Positions 28,369 through 37,782 of a DNA stretch of 64,000 nucleotides are shown in pieces (positions within the stretch are counted from its first letter, which is position 1; every line of letters begins with the position of its first letter). The stretch is taken from positions 387,898 through 451,897 of the forward strand of contig JAQGGT010000006.1 in the NCBI GenBank assembly GCA_028289245.1. The letters are read 5' to 3'. The stretch is from Candidatus Saccharimonadota bacterium (lineage in GTDB: Bacteria > Patescibacteriota > Saccharimonadia > Saccharimonadales > UBA4665). The translations under genes and the position numbers were made by a program. The notes beneath the pieces are model-generated. The model made no database searches, was not told the origin of the DNA, and saw only the letters and a list, made by a program, of their open reading frames with translations.

Positions 28369-29134
28369 CCTGCGGGCCGAGCAGCCAGCGCATGGTCTCG
28401 CAGATTTCAGGTAACTGCGCTGCGCAATCTTCGCGGCGGCCATCAATAAAGGTCCAGGTGGGTTCCGGCTCTTGGCGGTAGGGGTAGAGATTGTGAGCGC
28501 GTTCGCCGCCGGTACTCTGCGGCAGATCGTAGCGCTTCGATTCCTCATCCAGGAAATAGGTGTGGCTCACGATCAGGCTGCGGGGCGTTGTGCTGTGGGG
28601 CGGCCGGCGCGCCGCTAAGCGGTGGGGCCGGATGTACAAACCAAAGCTCTCCACGCCCATGACGCCGCTGTGGTCGGGGATAGTTTCGAGGATGTCATCT
28701 ACCATGACCCACTTGTGAGCTGTGCGCTCAGGCGGCTCTATAAGCCGCATAACAAATGGAACGCTGTCATCTATTTCTTCTTGCTTGGTTCGTTTGCGGA
28801 TGTATTCACGCTTCACGGTGCCCATTGGCAGCGTTTGTAGGTGACGATACGCCGACTGGTAGTACTCCAGCCGTACTCGCCGCTTCTCTAAGGCTGTTTG
28901 GCCCAAGCCGCGGTAGCAACTTTGCAGCAACACTGACGGCCGGTGGCCACTGGCCTCAAGTTCGAGCTCATCTTCGCGCGGGCATTGCCCCGTAACCAAG
29001 CCGTTAGCGCGGAAGAGCTGGCTGAAGAGTGTGAACAGCGGGGCGCCGAGTTCCGGTGGATTCCGTTGCTCGGGCATAAAAAAAGACGTATCGCTGGGAT
29101 ACGTCTTTTTGGATTCGCCGTTGTCTGTCGGCAC
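28319..29134 (-). CDS. hypothetical protein, 271 residues (start uncertain)
   Basis: Soluble protein with His/Arg-rich patches (LYIRPHRLAARRPPHSTTPR) and LIVSHTYFLDEESKRYDL. No family recognised. Two starts are possible: GTG 29134, which puts a perfect terminator-like hairpin inside codons 7-18, or ATG 29077 (MPEQRNPPELG), which immediately follows that hairpin and its T-run. The second looks more natural for a protein start and would make the hairpin a regulatory element in the 5' leader. The 3' end overlaps uvrC by 50 nt. Confidence 0.6.
   Translation of the reverse strand: MPTDNGESKKTYPSDTSFFMPEQRNPPELGAPLFTLFSQLFRANGLVTGQCPREDELELEASGHRPSVLLQSCYRGLGQTALEKRRVRLEYYQSAYRHLQTLPMGTVKREYIRKRTKQEEIDDSVPFVMRLIEPPERTAHKWVMVDDILETIPDHSGVMGVESFGLYIRPHRLAARRPPHSTTPRSLIVSHTYFLDEESKRYDLPQSTGGERAHNLYPYRQEPEPTWTFIDGRREDCAAQLPEICETMRWLLGPQATQVWPPWPEPAAHTL
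29078..29110 (-). terminator. terminator-like hairpin at the start of the minus-strand gene
   Basis: GACGTATC (29085-29092) and GATACGTC (29098-29105) form a perfect 8-bp stem extended by A/T runs on both sides, so it is bidirectional. On the minus strand the T-run ends directly before ATG 29077. Confidence 0.75.
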
Positions 29135-29242
29135 TATGGATTACTCCGCATATATTCCAAGTAATTGTACTCAAAAATACTGCTAATGCAAGTGATTTAT
29201 TGCACACGGACTAGACAAGTGGTTGTATACTAAGGCTTTGTT

Positions 29243-30475
29243 ATGAAATCTCATTTCTCTGCGAAATTTTTCGAAGGCAACCGGGCGCGCCTGCGCGAGT
29301 TATTTACCGGTACGGCGCCGATTGTTATTACCGCTAATGGTCTGCTGCAGCGCGGCGGCGACAGCAGCTATGCTTTCTCGCAGGATGCTAATTTTTGGTA
29401 CTTAACTGGTATTGATGAGCCGGACATTACGCTGGTTATGGACCGCGATAAAGAATATTTGATTGTGCCGCCGCGCGATGCCAGCCGTCAGGCTTTTGAC
29501 GGTGCCATCGATGACCAGGCACTTACTAAGCGCTCTGGCATCCCGCTCATTTACGAAACTGAAGACGGCTGGAAGCAGCTTGGCAGCCGCATCAAAAAAG
29601 TGAAACATGTGGCGGTGATTGCGGCTTCACCGAGCTATATTGAGCGCTACGGTTTGTATGCTAATCCGGCCCGAGCCCGGCTATTGGAGACAATCCGTAG
29701 CCACAATGAAGCGGTCGAGCTGCTCGATCTTGGCATGCACCTAGTGCAAATGCGCATGATTAAACAGCCGGCGGAACTAGCGGCCATCCAGGAAGCCATC
29801 GATATCACCTCTGCCGCAGTTAGAGCTGCCACCACACCCGCCAAACTGGCAAAGTATGCCTACGAATATGAGCTAGAGGCCGATGTGGCTCGTGGTTTCC
29901 GGGCCCGCGGTGCCAGCGGCCACGCTTTTGAACCGATTGTAGCCGCCGGTGAGCGGGCCTGCACCCTGCATAACGTGGCCAACGATGGCCCACTCGAAGC
30001 TAACCAGTTGGTGGTAATCGATGTTGGTGCCGAGGTTGAGCACTATGCCGCCGACATTACGCGCACCATCTGCCTTGGCAAGCCGAGCCGCCGCCAACGC
30101 GCTGTTCACGAAGCGGTTCAGGAGGTCCAAAAGTTTGCCTACGACCTCCTCAAGCCGGGCGTGCTGATGGCTGAGTACGAAAAGCAGATCGAAATGTACA
30201 TGGGCGAGAAGCTCCGCACGCTTGGGCTAATAAAAACCATCGACCACGACAGCGTCCGGGCCTATTACCCCCACGCCACCTCGCACTTTCTTGGCCTCAA
30301 TGTCCACGACGCCGGCGATTACACCCAGCCACTACAGCCCGGCATGGTGATTACTGTTGAGCCGGGGATTTATATCCCGGACGAGGGTATCGGCGTGCGC
30401 ATCGAAGACGACGTCTTAATTACCGAAACCGGGATTGAAATCCTGACCGATGCACTTCGTCGCACACTTGACTAA
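29243..30475 (+). CDS. pepP: Xaa-Pro aminopeptidase (M24B, PepP-like)
   Basis: Removes N-terminal residues next to proline. 410 residues: N-terminal AMP_N domain (NANFWYLTGIDEPD-type region, DSSYAFSQDANFWYLTGI) and C-terminal pita-bread catalytic domain with metal ligands in VIDVGAEVEHYAADITRT (two Asp), TSHFLGLNVHD (His), VITVEPGIYI (Glu) and GVRIEDDVLIT (Glu). TATACT lies 11 nt before the ATG. Useful for a peptide-scavenging lifestyle together with the OppA-like protein downstream (inference). Confidence 0.92.
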   Translation: MKSHFSAKFFEGNRARLRELFTGTAPIVITANGLLQRGGDSSYAFSQDANFWYLTGIDEPDITLVMDRDKEYLIVPPRDASRQAFDGAIDDQALTKRSGIPLIYETEDGWKQLGSRIKKVKHVAVIAASPSYIERYGLYANPARARLLETIRSHNEAVELLDLGMHLVQMRMIKQPAELAAIQEAIDITSAAVRAATTPAKLAKYAYEYELEADVARGFRARGASGHAFEPIVAAGERACTLHNVANDGPLEANQLVVIDVGAEVEHYAADITRTICLGKPSRRQRAVHEAVQEVQKFAYDLLKPGVLMAEYEKQIEMYMGEKLRTLGLIKTIDHDSVRAYYPHATSHFLGLNVHDAGDYTQPLQPGMVITVEPGIYIPDEGIGVRIEDDVLITETGIEILTDALRRTLD

Positions 30476-30499
30476 GACGCTTATGCTATAATTACAGAT

Positions 30500-30877
30500 A
30501 TGAAGCGGCCATTATACAGCTTTCTGACTCGCTGGCTCGTCAGCAGCCTTGGCCTATGGATTGCCGCCGGGTTGCTCGGTAATAACAGTATTACCTACCA
30601 AAATGAGGCCAGCGTAATCATTACCGGCGGTCTGATTCTGGCAATTATTAACATATTCTTAAAACCGTTCATTATTATTTTATCTTTGCCGTTTATTTTG
30701 TTTACACTGGGGTTGTTCATGGTCGTCATCAACGGTTTGACGGTTTATATCGCCAGCAAGCTCTATACACCGCTGCATATCACCAGCTTTTGGTCGGCAG
30801 TATTTGCCGGGATGGTCATCGGGCTGGTAAACTATTTAGTAACGGCAATCGTAGAAGAGCGCCAGGAGAGCAAATAA
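30500..30877 (+). CDS. phage holin family IV-like membrane protein
   Basis: 125 residues with four hydrophobic helices and the pattern GGLILAIINIFLKPFIIILSL, LPFILFTLGLFMVVINGL, SFWSAVFAGMVIGLVNYLV, typical of the widespread Phage_holin_4_2 family (YvlD). Actual role in non-phage genomes is unknown. TGCTATAAT ends 7 nt before the ATG (leaderless). Followed by secG after 3 nt. Confidence 0.85.
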   Translation: MKRPLYSFLTRWLVSSLGLWIAAGLLGNNSITYQNEASVIITGGLILAIINIFLKPFIIILSLPFILFTLGLFMVVINGLTVYIASKLYTPLHITSFWSAVFAGMVIGLVNYLVTAIVEERQESK

Positions 30878-30880
30878 GAC

Positions 30881-31096
30881 ATGACTATTTATAACTACGT
30901 AACGATTGTATCGGCCCTACTGATCGTACTATTAGTACTGGTGCAGACCCGTGGTGCCTCGCTGGGCGCTGGGCTTGGTGGTGGTGGCGAGGTCAACACG
31001 ACGCGCCGCGGTACCGACAAAACCATCTTCCAGTTGACCATTGTCACTGGCCTGGTATTCGCACTATCTATCATGCTCGGCATCATTGTAGGATAG
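30881..31096 (+). CDS. secG: preprotein translocase subunit SecG
   Basis: 71 residues. Two TM helices (IVSALLIVLLVLVQT and LTIVTGLVFALSIMLGIIV) separated by the conserved Gly-rich loop GASLGAGLGGGGEV, the SecG hallmark. Sits in a holin-like/secG/OppA-like operon, with a Shine-Dalgarno (GGAG) inside the upstream gene end. Confidence 0.92.
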   Translation: MTIYNYVTIVSALLIVLLVLVQTRGASLGAGLGGGGEVNTTRRGTDKTIFQLTIVTGLVFALSIMLGIIVG

Positions 31097-31105
31097 GCGT
31101 TTAGA

Positions 31106-32887
31106 GTGCAGTTTCGCCTGTTCAAAATGCGTCTGCGCCGGCAGTTTAAGAGCCAGCGGAAACAAGTGGTGGGGTTTGGTCATCAGGCCGAGCAACAGTT
31201 CGATCAACACGTCTTTAAGAAAGTTGGTCGCATCGCGCGGGTGCGCCGGTTTGTTATTGGTTGGATTGGCCTACTCATACTACTTATGATTGGCGTGGCT
31301 TTGCAGACCTTCCATCTGGCGAGCTACTATCAAACGGTGCAGCCAGTCGATGGCGGTATTTACCGTGAGGGCATCCTCGGCACCTTTACCACGGCTAACC
31401 CGCTCTATGCGACTACGCAGGTCGATACATCGGTATCGCGGTTAGTATTTTCCGGTTTGCTACAGTATAACGAAAAGAACCAGTTGATCGGTGATTTAGC
31501 CCAAGGCTTCTCGGTCGATACGCGTGGCACGACCTATACCGTGACGCTCAAGCCAAATCTAACCTGGCAGGATGGGGCGCCCGTCACCAGCAAGGACGTG
31601 GTGTATACCTATGGTGCTATCCAAAACCCCGATGCCCAATCGCCGCTGCTTAGCAGCTGGCAGGGCATTATCGTCACGGCTGTTGATGATCACACGGTGA
31701 CCTTTAAATTGCCGCGACCCCTCGCATCCTTCGCCAATAACCTAACCAATGGCATTTTACCGGAGCATATCCTTGGCAAGACGGCGGCCGTTGACCTCAG
31801 GACTTCGGACTTCAACACCGTCAAGCCCATCGGTACTGGTCCGTTTAAACTCAATGCCCTCGAAGTTGACAACGCCGACCCTAAAACCGCGCAGGAGCAA
31901 CTAGCCTTCGTACCGTTTGGTGGTTACGTTGGTGGTAAACCACGGCTCGACCAATTTATTATCGCTGCCTACAGCAACCAGGACCAGTTGATCAGCAGCT
32001 TCCGCCACGGCCAGCTGACCGCCCTGGCGGGTCTCAGCAGCGAACCCGCTGAGATTAAGGACATGCCCAACGCCCAGGCCCATAATATGTTGCTAACGGC
32101 CGGTACCTACGTGTTCTTAAAAAATAGTAGTCCCTTATTAGGCAGCGCTAAGCTGCGCCAGGCACTGGAGCGCTCTACCGACCAGGCTAAGGTCATTGAC
32201 AAGCTGGCCTATCCGACCCGTCCGGTGCGGGCACCGCTGCTCAAGGATCAACCGGCCTACGACGTTAACTTCTTGCAACCGCCGCCGGATGCCAAAATTG
32301 CCGCTCAGTTGTTCGATGCCGACGGCTGGACGCTCGGCAAAGATGGCCTCCGTATGAAGGACGGCAAGCCGCTTAAATTTAACCTGGTAGCGGCCGATCT
32401 GCCGGAGTATGCTACCGTTGGCCGCGAGCTGCAGACTCAGTGGAAAAAAGTCGGTGTGACGGTAGAGCTACGACTGCTTGACCCGCAAGATTTCCAGACG
32501 GCGCTGTCTTTTCATGATTACGATGCCTTGCTCTACGGCATTTCGCTTGGCACTGACCCGGATGTTTTCGTGTACTGGGACAGCACCCAAGCCGATATCC
32601 GCTCGGCCAACCGCCTTAACCTCTCGGAGTACAAGAGCGCCGTTGCCGACGAGGCCCTCGAATCCGGTCGTACCCGCCTGGATCCAACCCTACGCAACAT
32701 TAAATACAAAGCTTTCTTACAGGCCTGGGAACAAGACGCCCCGGCCATCGGCTTATACCAGCCCCGAACTTTGTACATTACCAATGGTACCGTCACCGGT
32801 CTGACTAACAACACCATCAACACCGGCACCGATCGCTACAAAAACGTCCAAAACTGGCAGATCCGCCAGGCTAGGGTTACTAACTAG
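31106..32887 (+). CDS. ABC-type peptide-binding protein (SBP family 5, OppA-like), membrane-anchored
   Basis: 593 residues from GTG 31106. An unusually long cytoplasmic basic N-terminus (about 50 residues, KMRLRRQFKSQRKQVVGF) precedes a single TM helix (FVIGWIGLLILLMIGVAL), then the periplasm-facing family 5 fold: GGIYREGILGTFTTANPLY, LTWQDGAPVTSKDVVYTY, GTGPFKL. Binds oligopeptides for an Opp/Dpp importer. No permease genes are adjacent. No lipobox Cys, so it is held by the TM helix, suiting a Gram-positive-like envelope. Confidence 0.88.
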   Translation: MQFRLFKMRLRRQFKSQRKQVVGFGHQAEQQFDQHVFKKVGRIARVRRFVIGWIGLLILLMIGVALQTFHLASYYQTVQPVDGGIYREGILGTFTTANPLYATTQVDTSVSRLVFSGLLQYNEKNQLIGDLAQGFSVDTRGTTYTVTLKPNLTWQDGAPVTSKDVVYTYGAIQNPDAQSPLLSSWQGIIVTAVDDHTVTFKLPRPLASFANNLTNGILPEHILGKTAAVDLRTSDFNTVKPIGTGPFKLNALEVDNADPKTAQEQLAFVPFGGYVGGKPRLDQFIIAAYSNQDQLISSFRHGQLTALAGLSSEPAEIKDMPNAQAHNMLLTAGTYVFLKNSSPLLGSAKLRQALERSTDQAKVIDKLAYPTRPVRAPLLKDQPAYDVNFLQPPPDAKIAAQLFDADGWTLGKDGLRMKDGKPLKFNLVAADLPEYATVGRELQTQWKKVGVTVELRLLDPQDFQTALSFHDYDALLYGISLGTDPDVFVYWDSTQADIRSANRLNLSEYKSAVADEALESGRTRLDPTLRNIKYKAFLQAWEQDAPAIGLYQPRTLYITNGTVTGLTNNTINTGTDRYKNVQNWQIRQARVTN

Positions 32888-32895
32888 CCCGCGGT

Positions 32896-33315
32896 ATGTC
32901 TCAACGAAGCCGCGACAGCCGCAAGACTATCCGACCTTGGACGCTGTATGTGCTGCGCTTCACGGACAATACCTACTATGTCGGTATCACTTCGAGGCGC
33001 GACTTTATGGTCCGCATCAATCAGCACGGCACGCTGGACGGGGCCCGCGTTAACCGCACTAAGACGACTGCCGAAATTATGGAAATCCACCCTCTTGGCC
33101 GAATAACGCGCTTTGCGGCCGAAAACATCGAAAACGACATGACCATCGAATATCGCAAACGCTACGGCCGTGGCCGAGTGCGGGGCGGCTATAATATTTC
33201 CCTCGTTTCATCATTGGTGCCAAATTACACGCCCGGAAGCCTGCAAGCTGTGCTATTGATCGCTGGCTGTTTGCTGCTGGCGGTGGTGCTGTTTGCCGTT
33301 ATTCTGTATGTTTAG
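32896..33315 (+). CDS. GIY-YIG domain protein with C-terminal membrane anchor
   Basis: 139 residues. N-terminal GIY-YIG nuclease-like domain: WTLYVLRFTDNTYYVGITSR, a conserved Arg-x3-His region (MVRINQHGT), and a distal Glu (AAENIENDMTIEYRKRYG). A hydrophobic C-terminal helix (AVLLIAGCLLLAVVLFAVIL) follows. In common stand-alone members (UPF0213/YhbQ) there is no TM, so membrane tethering is unusual. The segment 33316-33607 after it holds no gene, only a GC-rich stretch with a tRNA-Leu 3'-end fragment and a terminator. Confidence 0.78.
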   Translation: MSQRSRDSRKTIRPWTLYVLRFTDNTYYVGITSRRDFMVRINQHGTLDGARVNRTKTTAEIMEIHPLGRITRFAAENIENDMTIEYRKRYGRGRVRGGYNISLVSSLVPNYTPGSLQAVLLIAGCLLLAVVLFAVILYV

Positions 33316-33496
33316 TGACACTGTACGGGTGTATATAGATGGTCATAGGAGTAAAAGTAAGAAGAGGACTAGTGGGCTGCGCCTTTTATCCGCGACACCA
33401 TGCTCGCTGCAAGCAGCTGCGCGTGGTGTCGCTCCAAGACCCTCCCGTTCGCTGCGCTCACTCGCGAGGTTCTGCGCCCTCTCATCCGCAGCCACG

Positions 33497-33524
33497 AAAA
33501 AAGGATCACTTTCGTGATCCTTTT
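33497..33524 (+). terminator. Rho-independent terminator
   Basis: GGATCAC (33503-33509) / GTGATCC (33514-33520) with flanking A and T runs; likely ends the secG/OppA/GIY-YIG transcript and can act in both directions. Confidence 0.8.
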
Positions 33525-33607
33525 GTCTTGGTGCCCTTGAAACAGTTTCTTTCGAACACCTTTTGGGCTGGTTAGATCATTTACGAAAGACTTTTGAAGT
33601 TTAGTTT

Positions 33608-34642
33608 TCAGCCTTCCAGCCGATTAAACACTGCTTTTATGGCATCCTTTAACGTAGCTTCATCTGCCTCAGCACCAATTCGATGCGCTTGCTGTTGTGC
33701 AAACTCCAAGTAAAGCTCGGGAGATTGTCCATAGATAGAAGGCTCATCATTAAACCAGCTTGGTTCAGTAAGTTCAGTTTGCTGCAGCCAAGAGATCGGA
33801 GCCTGCTTGCTCAAGATCAAATGGGCGGCTTTCGCGCCGATTTCGCGCCGGTATTGCTCAGTCCAGAGATTGACTAAGCCGACCGTCTCGCACACATCAT
33901 CCATTGTGGCCGCTAATTGCTCGTCTTCGTGTCGAACCAGCCAAATACCGTATGCCAAGCTTGACTGGCGATGATGCGTACCGGCATGTACGCTTTCGTT
34001 GAATGCTTGAGCAGAAAATAAGTTGGCAATCGCTGTACGGCCAAAAGTCAGCGGCGGGACATGGTGCCGCGCCATTCTTCGCACCAAGCCGTTGCGTAGT
34101 TCATTAAAAGGAGTCACGAATAACTGGTAGCCACCTCGCCGACCCGCTTCATGTCGGTCGCTTGTTTGGATGTGGCGACTCAGTTGACCGCCGTGACTGG
34201 TTATGCCGGTTTGCAGCGGTGCATCGACCGATAGATAAGCATGGGGCGTAGAATTCAGGAGATAATATGGAGTCATATCCATCTCGTCAAACTTAAAAAG
34301 GAGCAAGTGATTGTCGCCAAGGTACAAACCGACATCATCTGGATGTTGCTCTGCAAAAGCCTGCAGGGAACGAACCTTGTCGGCAGTATCTAGCGCTTTT
34401 TGGATGTTAGGTCCTATATCATACGGACTATCCTCTGCAGCACCATCACGCGCACTGACTAGCGCTGCTGCGACGAGACTTTGACCTATGTGCTCACGGG
34501 CATTTTCAATCAGGGACCCATACAGTCTGGCGGTTTCTGTGTCATATCGGTCAACTTGTTCAAGATTACCCCATAGTGCAATTTCTGCTGAGAGCTGTTG
34601 AGTAACATCCAGATCTTCGACGATAGCTATACGTTCGACCAT
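33608..34642 (-). CDS. hypothetical protein, 344 residues
   Basis: Acidic soluble protein. Segments such as MTPYYLLNSTPHAYLSVD, HGGQLSRHIQTSDRHEAGRR and a His-rich NESVHAGTHHRQSS might be metal- or nucleotide-binding, but no family is recognised. On the minus strand GATAAT lies 8 nt before the ATG. It stands alone between the terminator at 33497 and tRNA-Leu, both of which point to an isolated accessory gene. Confidence 0.6.
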   Translation of the reverse strand: MVERIAIVEDLDVTQQLSAEIALWGNLEQVDRYDTETARLYGSLIENAREHIGQSLVAAALVSARDGAAEDSPYDIGPNIQKALDTADKVRSLQAFAEQHPDDVGLYLGDNHLLLFKFDEMDMTPYYLLNSTPHAYLSVDAPLQTGITSHGGQLSRHIQTSDRHEAGRRGGYQLFVTPFNELRNGLVRRMARHHVPPLTFGRTAIANLFSAQAFNESVHAGTHHRQSSLAYGIWLVRHEDEQLAATMDDVCETVGLVNLWTEQYRREIGAKAAHLILSKQAPISWLQQTELTEPSWFNDEPSIYGQSPELYLEFAQQQAHRIGAEADEATLKDAIKAVFNRLEG

Positions 34643-34731
34643 GTAAATTTATTATCCCCCGAAAGAATACTTATGCAAGTAGCAACAAAATAAAAAGAAC
34701 ACCATGAAAGGTGTTCGATTTAATGTCAAAT

Positions 34732-34818
<87 letters not shown>

Positions 34819-34924
34819 GTGGGAACTGAACTCGAGGTATTTTAGCGCACCACGGAGGTAGTTACAAGCGGGCCAAGTGTGCTATGATAGCCATAAGCAA
34901 TGACTTTCCAAGGGTAAGACACAC

Positions 34925-36562
34925 ATGAGTAAAATCGCACATTATCTACAGGAGCACTTAGTCGGTGAAGTAATGACCTCGGCCGACGCCCGACGCTACT
35001 TTTCGACCGATGCGAGCATCATGACGGTGGTACCGGCTTTGGTCGTGTACCCGCGCAACGAGAACGACGTCCGTAAGGCCGCTCGTTTTACCTGGCAGCT
35101 AGCCGAGCGTGGCCGGGTGATCCCGATCACCGCCCGTGGTTCCGGTACCGACCAAACTGGCGCGGCGCTCGGCAGCGGTATCATTATGGCCTTTCCGGCC
35201 CATCTTAACCGGATTTTAGAGCTCGATATCAAGACCGGCAGCGTAACCGTAGAACCCGGAATTAACTTTGGTAAATTGCAGCAGACCTTGCACACCCATG
35301 GGCGCTTCCTGCCGTCCTATCCCAGCTCTTTAGAGTACTCTACCGTCGGTGGGGCCGTCGCTAACAACGCCAGTGGCGAGAAGACCTTTAAATACGGCGA
35401 TACCCAGGCCTATGTGCGCAGCCTGCGGGCGGTACTGGCCAATGGCGAAGTCATCGAGACCGGCCGGATCAGCAAGCGCGAGCTCCAAAAAAAGCTTGGC
35501 CTGTCGACCTTTGAGGGCGAAATTTACCGTTCCTTGGACACGCTGCTCGAAGAGAACCACGACGCCATCGACACCATGCTGCGCGACACTTCCAAGAATA
35601 ATACCGGTTATAACCTACTCGACATTAAGCAGAAGGACGGTTCGTTTGACCTCACGCCGTTGTTGGTTGGCAGCCAGGGCACGCTGGCTATCGTTACTGA
35701 GGCTACGTTGCAAACTGAGGTCCACAACCCCCAAACCACCCTGATGATGGCTTCCTTTGATAGTTTGCAGCACGCTGAGCAAGCGATCATGGAGATCCGT
35801 GCCATGGCCGAGGGCCCCAGCCTACTAGAGATGATCGACGGCCACGCGCTACGCCAGGTCAGCGAAGTCAACGTCAACCAGCTTAAGAGTGTGGTACAAC
35901 AACCGTTTCCGGCGTTAATCTTATTTGCCGAATTCGACAATGCCAAAGAGTCACTGCAAAAAAAACTAGCCAAAAAAGCTGCCAAAATTTTCGAGAAGTA
36001 CGCCGTCAGCCTGCAAACCGAAACCGAGTTGGAACACCAGCAAGGAATTATCAAAGTCCGCGAAGCCGTCGCCACACTGCTGTCCAAGAGCGAAAACGGT
36101 ACTAAAAGCGTGCCGGTAGCCGACGACGCCATCGTCCCAGCCGACCGCTTCCGTGAGTACGTCGAAGGCACCTATGCTATCTGCGACAAATTGGGCATTG
36201 AGCCAGCGCTGTGGGGTCACGCCGGCGATGCCAATCTCCAATTATTACCGTTCCTCAACCTCAACCAGGTCGGCGACCGTCAAAAAGCTTTTCGCCTGAT
36301 GGACGAGTATTACAAAATGGTCATCAACCTTGGCGGCGCCATTAGTGGGGAACGCAACGACGGCCGCTTACGGGCGCCTTACGTCGAGCAGCAGTACGGT
36401 ACCGAGGTCTACAGCCTGTTCCAGAAGACCAAGGCCATCTTTGACCCCTACGGCACGCTCAACCCTGGCGTCAAGCTCGGTACCACTGTCGAGGACATCA
36501 AAACTATGGTCCGGCCCGACTACAACCTCGGCCAGGCCTACAGCCACTTGCCGCGCAGCTAA
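34925..36562 (+). CDS. FAD-linked oxidase (D-lactate/glycolate dehydrogenase GlcD-like)
   Basis: 545 residues. Flavoenzyme oxidising a 2-hydroxy acid. FAD-binding type 4 domain: VVYPRNENDVRKAARF, PITARGSGTDQTGAALG, VTVEPGINFGKLQQTLHTHG, and YSTVGGAVANNASGEKTFKY. C-terminal cap with ALWGHAGDANLQLLPFLNL and the terminal FDPYGTLNPGVKLG. No Fe-S domain. No electron acceptor or lactate permease gene is adjacent. It lies between two tRNA-Leu genes whose 3' halves form inverted repeats. TATGAT at about 34882 is the likely -10. Confidence 0.88.
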   Translation: MSKIAHYLQEHLVGEVMTSADARRYFSTDASIMTVVPALVVYPRNENDVRKAARFTWQLAERGRVIPITARGSGTDQTGAALGSGIIMAFPAHLNRILELDIKTGSVTVEPGINFGKLQQTLHTHGRFLPSYPSSLEYSTVGGAVANNASGEKTFKYGDTQAYVRSLRAVLANGEVIETGRISKRELQKKLGLSTFEGEIYRSLDTLLEENHDAIDTMLRDTSKNNTGYNLLDIKQKDGSFDLTPLLVGSQGTLAIVTEATLQTEVHNPQTTLMMASFDSLQHAEQAIMEIRAMAEGPSLLEMIDGHALRQVSEVNVNQLKSVVQQPFPALILFAEFDNAKESLQKKLAKKAAKIFEKYAVSLQTETELEHQQGIIKVREAVATLLSKSENGTKSVPVADDAIVPADRFREYVEGTYAICDKLGIEPALWGHAGDANLQLLPFLNLNQVGDRQKAFRLMDEYYKMVINLGGAISGERNDGRLRAPYVEQQYGTEVYSLFQKTKAIFDPYGTLNPGVKLGTTVEDIKTMVRPDYNLGQAYSHLPRS

Positions 36563-36628
36563 ACAGGGCGATTCGGCCTTGAGTTTTTGGCCTAAAACAG
36601 ATAAGATAGTCGAGTCTTAACAAACTAT

Positions 36629-36714
36629 GCGGATGTGCTGTAATTGGTAGCCAGGCTACGTTGAGGTCGTAGTGTCCCTAGGACGTGGAGGTTCAAGTCC
36701 TCTCATCCGCACCA
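36629..36714 (+). tRNA. tRNA-Leu (GAG)
   Basis: Acceptor GCGGATG/CATCCGC, anticodon stem CTACG/CGTAG with loop TTGAGGT (anticodon GAG), variable arm TGTCCCTAGGAC, T-loop TTCAAGT and encoded CCA. Its last about 30 nt are identical to those of the CAG isoacceptor at 34732. Confidence 0.95.
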
Positions 36715-36716
36715 AT

Positions 36717-36743
36717 AAAAATACCCGGTCTCCGGGTATTTTT
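36717..36743 (+). terminator. terminator of tRNA-Leu (GAG)
   Basis: AATACCCGG/CCGGGTATT hairpin with 3-nt loop and T-run, starting 3 nt after the CCA. Confidence 0.88.
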
Positions 36744-36793
36744 ATTGGCGAGCGTTGACGAGAGCAGTAGCCAAAAGATGTTATAATATTTTT

Positions 36794-37537
36794 ATGAATC
36801 GTATGCAAGCGAAGAGAATCCACGAAGTAGTAAACATCATGTACTGGGTGGAGAATCCGGACTGGAAGACTGGTAACGTCGCGGCAGATGTCGCCTTAAC
36901 GGGGATCAGAAAGTTTCCTATTAGAGCTCATGAGCGGCTTAAACGGCATTTTTATGACACGAGCAAGGTGATAGCTGTTAACGGCGAAACCGTCGTGGCA
37001 AACAACGGCCAGACCGTGGATAAGTTCATGTTTCGCTACCCAGGAACCATGGCTACTAAGCTGTTTGAAACACGGGTTGCGGATGAAGTCGCCGCAGTTA
37101 CCAGTCACCTCACGGGTGTGGCACTGCCAACCGCAGTTGGCATAGAGCCAGCTAAGATATTCAGACGTCCTACCACCAGTGTTGATGCCGTAGTGCAAAC
37201 CCAGGCAAAGTTAGATTTAGACATTCACGGCGCACTCGACCTGGCAGAAGTTCGAGAATCGGCAGTAGCCCACGCAGACCAAACGGCAAGGGGCATTGAA
37301 GCGTTATTACATGGCGCAAAAATGCTCGTGGCCGAACATGGCTATTACCCAGATTTGTCCCCACACTCGGGCAATGTCAGGCGTAGCGCGCTCGATGGTA
37401 CTATCACGCTGATTGATGTTATGCCGTTCTACGCCAATGGCAACCGCTTGATCGACGATAACCCACCAAACGTTATTCCGGGCATCGAAGACACAATGCG
37501 TACCTATGAAGCGTTCGTTGGCCAGTATGGCAGCTAG
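36794..37537 (+). CDS. degenerate kinase-fold protein
   Basis: 247 residues from ATG 36794, 6 nt after TATAAT (leaderless); an upstream in-frame ATG is embedded before the promoter. The segment YYPDLSPHSGNVRRS followed by TITLIDVMPF mimics the catalytic and DFG-like parts of aminoglycoside/RIO-type kinases (HGDLHPGN...IDF), with the catalytic His-Gly replaced by Tyr-Pro but Asp and Asn kept. The N-lobe lysine is not obvious. It could be a pseudokinase or a divergent phosphotransferase; similar lone proteins occur in CPR genomes. Confidence 0.6.
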   Translation: MNRMQAKRIHEVVNIMYWVENPDWKTGNVAADVALTGIRKFPIRAHERLKRHFYDTSKVIAVNGETVVANNGQTVDKFMFRYPGTMATKLFETRVADEVAAVTSHLTGVALPTAVGIEPAKIFRRPTTSVDAVVQTQAKLDLDIHGALDLAEVRESAVAHADQTARGIEALLHGAKMLVAEHGYYPDLSPHSGNVRRSALDGTITLIDVMPFYANGNRLIDDNPPNVIPGIEDTMRTYEAFVGQYGS

Positions 37538-37690
37538 CCAGGTAATAAGTGGTAGTTATTAGAGCTGGTACTATTCGCCAAATATAAATAACCCCATTAC
37601 GCCTTTTTTATTCGGCACCGCTGCTAGAACGCGCGGCCTCTGGCCAGAGCGCGCAATCCGTGTTATTATCGGTCGAGTCCACTCCGATAA

Positions 37691-37767
37691 GGGCGCTTAG
37701 CTCAGTTGGCTAGAGCATCTCGTTTACACCGAGAGGGTCGGGGGTTCGAATCCCTCAGCGCCCACCA
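37691..37767 (+). tRNA. tRNA-Val (TAC)
   Basis: Acceptor GGGCGCT/AGCGCCC, D-loop with GG, anticodon stem TCTCG/CGAGA with loop TTTACAC (anticodon TAC), T-loop TTCGAAT, encoded CCA. The 37538-37690 stretch before it holds no gene. Confidence 0.96.
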
Positions 37768-37782
37768 GATCGACCCCGTATG

